Below are positions 5,483 through 6,310 of a DNA stretch of 6,310 nt, piece by piece (the stretch's first letter is position 1; each line of letters opens with the position of its first letter). The DNA comes from Balneolales bacterium (lineage in GTDB: Bacteria > Bacteroidota > Rhodothermia > Balneolales > Natronogracilivirgulaceae). The notes beneath the pieces are model-generated. The model was not told where the DNA came from and searched no databases. It saw nothing but the letters and a program-made list of their open reading frames with translations. The position numbers and the translations under genes are program-made. The stretch is from contig SLLP01000031.1 of NCBI GenBank assembly GCA_007133995.1, positions 1 to 6,310 of the forward strand, given 5' to 3'.

Positions 5483-6310
5483 ATGACATTCCGCAATTCT
5501 CATAAAACAACACGCACCGGGCAGACTCCGGGGACCAGCAAGGAGTTTGATTCCCGATCCGGATACGTTTCGATGTTCACCGGTCTGATCGACCCCCGCA
5601 ATGACTGGGAACCGGTCAATGACACGGTCATGGGTGGACGCTCTCATGCTCACGCGGGTTTCACCGCAACCGAAAGCCTCTGCATGTATGGTCATCTCTC
5701 GCTTGAAAACAACGGGGGATTCGCTTCCGTCCGGACGCGCCACCGCCTCAATTTCGCAGATCTTCTTGGGTTCCGGCTCCATGCTGCCGGGGATGGCAAG
5801 CGCTACTGCCTTCGGATCAAAACCATGAACGGAGAACAGCTTCACACGTTTTCATACGAGGCTTGTTTTGATACCACTCCCTTGCTTGCCTCAACCGGCG
5901 GTCACCTGGAAAATGCTGATACAGGCCTCGTTAATCAGTCGGATTCACCACCACAGCACCAACTTTCCGGCATGGCCGGGGAGTGGGTGGATGTGCCTTT
6001 CGATCGCTTCAGTCCTGTTTTCAGAGGTCGCAATGTGCCGGATGCCCCGCCCCTGAACCCGTCCGAAATCGGGGAAGTTGCCCTGATGATCAAGGACCGG
6101 CAGGAAGGCCCGTTCCGTCTGCTGGTCAATGACATCGCCGGCTACCGGTCGTCGCATGCCGATGAACGAAAATGGATGGAGACGGCCCTGGCCGAAGCTG
6201 ATGAATCCGGGACCCCCTGCGGCGCCGTCATCATCGGCCCGGATAACCGAATTGTGAGCAAGGCCGGAAACCATGTGAATGCTGAAAACGATGTCACGGC
6301 ACATGCCGAA
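5483..6310 (+). CDS. CIA30-domain protein fused to a nucleoside/tRNA deaminase-like domain (partial, 3' end outside window)
   Basis: The frame is open from a stop at 5474-5476 to the window end, giving 276 residues from ATG 5483. Residues 31-220 are a CIA30 (complex I intermediate-associated protein 30) domain, a beta-sandwich fold: DWEPVNDTVMGGRS (41-54), LSLENNGGFASVRTR (72-86), GEWVDVPFDRF (166-176), FRGRNVPDAPPL (180-191) and IKDRQEGPFRL (203-213). About 30 unusual residues (132-165) are inserted before GEWVDV. From about 229 a cytidine-deaminase-superfamily start follows: WMETALAEADESGTPCGAVI (231-250), GPDNRIVSKAGNHVNAEND, then TAHAE, whose HAE is the zinc-ligand/proton-shuttle motif. 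The PCxxC motif lies beyond the window. The best match in style is the guanine deaminase/TadA-like group. The conventional CIA30 start would be ATG 5573 (residue 31, MFTGLIDPRN); neither start has a clear Shine-Dalgarno, so the first 30 residues may not be translated. No signal peptide, so cytoplasmic. Both domain calls are strong; the substrate is unknown. Confidence 0.85.
   Translation, partial: MTFRNSHKTTRTGQTPGTSKEFDSRSGYVSMFTGLIDPRNDWEPVNDTVMGGRSHAHAGFTATESLCMYGHLSLENNGGFASVRTRHRLNFADLLGFRLHAAGDGKRYCLRIKTMNGEQLHTFSYEACFDTTPLLASTGGHLENADTGLVNQSDSPPQHQLSGMAGEWVDVPFDRFSPVFRGRNVPDAPPLNPSEIGEVALMIKDRQEGPFRLLVNDIAGYRSSHADERKWMETALAEADESGTPCGAVIIGPDNRIVSKAGNHVNAENDVTAHAE

Noticed and set aside
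5333..5845. A 170-residue minus-strand open frame
   Set aside because: It lies antisense to the clear CIA30 domain and shows no family motif; it is a by-product of codon bias in the real gene.
1..6310. A complete DGR, CRISPR array, toxin-antitoxin pair or phage-defence operon
   Set aside because: No reverse transcriptase, template repeat, spaced direct repeats or paired small genes are present in the window; only a candidate DGR target tail is seen.

Overview
The window looks like a chromosomal fragment of a Gram-negative bacterium of the Bacteroidota/FCB group, most likely a Balneolota/Rhodothermota-type marine heterotroph. The main clues are a secreted protein with an 'NPFNPRT' C-terminal-module motif (the YPNPFNP-type sequence common in these lineages) joined to a Fibrobacter-succinogenes-paralogous (FISU)-type tail, and a large secreted carbohydrate-active-type protein with discoidin-like sequence. 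The assignment is an inference from protein style; there is no rRNA or other marker gene. Genes are moderately GC-rich and are separated by long AT-rich spacers.

Layout. (1) Positions 1-938, plus strand: the C-terminal two-thirds of a class-3-like aldehyde dehydrogenase, cut by the window edge. (2) Positions 939-1716: an AT-rich spacer with no intact gene but two decayed transposase pieces. One is an N-terminal fragment on the minus strand (1004-1159). The other is a frameshifted fragment around a DSGF motif on the plus strand (1539-1690). Both resemble IS1380-type transposases. (3) Positions 1717-4110, minus strand: a 797-residue secreted protein of the six-hairpin/(alpha/alpha)-toroid type. 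Its catalytic-type domain is interrupted near its N-terminal end by about 230 residues of discoidin-like sequence whose two halves appear in swapped order. (4) Positions 4111-4547: an AT-rich spacer with three inverted repeats. (5) Positions 4548-5168, minus strand: a 206-residue secreted chimera made of a signal peptide, a carboxypeptidase-regulatory-like strand module, an NPFNP-type module and a C-type-lectin-like FISU tail. The tail has the codon pattern expected of a diversity-generating-retroelement (DGR) variable region. (6) Positions 5169-5482: a divergent intergenic region. (7) Positions 5483-6310, plus strand: an open frame running off the window that joins a CIA30-type domain to the start of a nucleoside/tRNA deaminase domain, ending exactly at its HAE zinc motif.

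The genes do not form one evident pathway. The two minus-strand genes encode exported proteins, and the aldehyde dehydrogenase and the CIA30-deaminase protein appear cytoplasmic. The region between the aldehyde dehydrogenase and the deaminase gene looks like accessory DNA, shaped by transposition and internal deletion. The observations most worth following up are the DGR-like variable tail, the CIA30-deaminase fusion and the permuted discoidin insertion.
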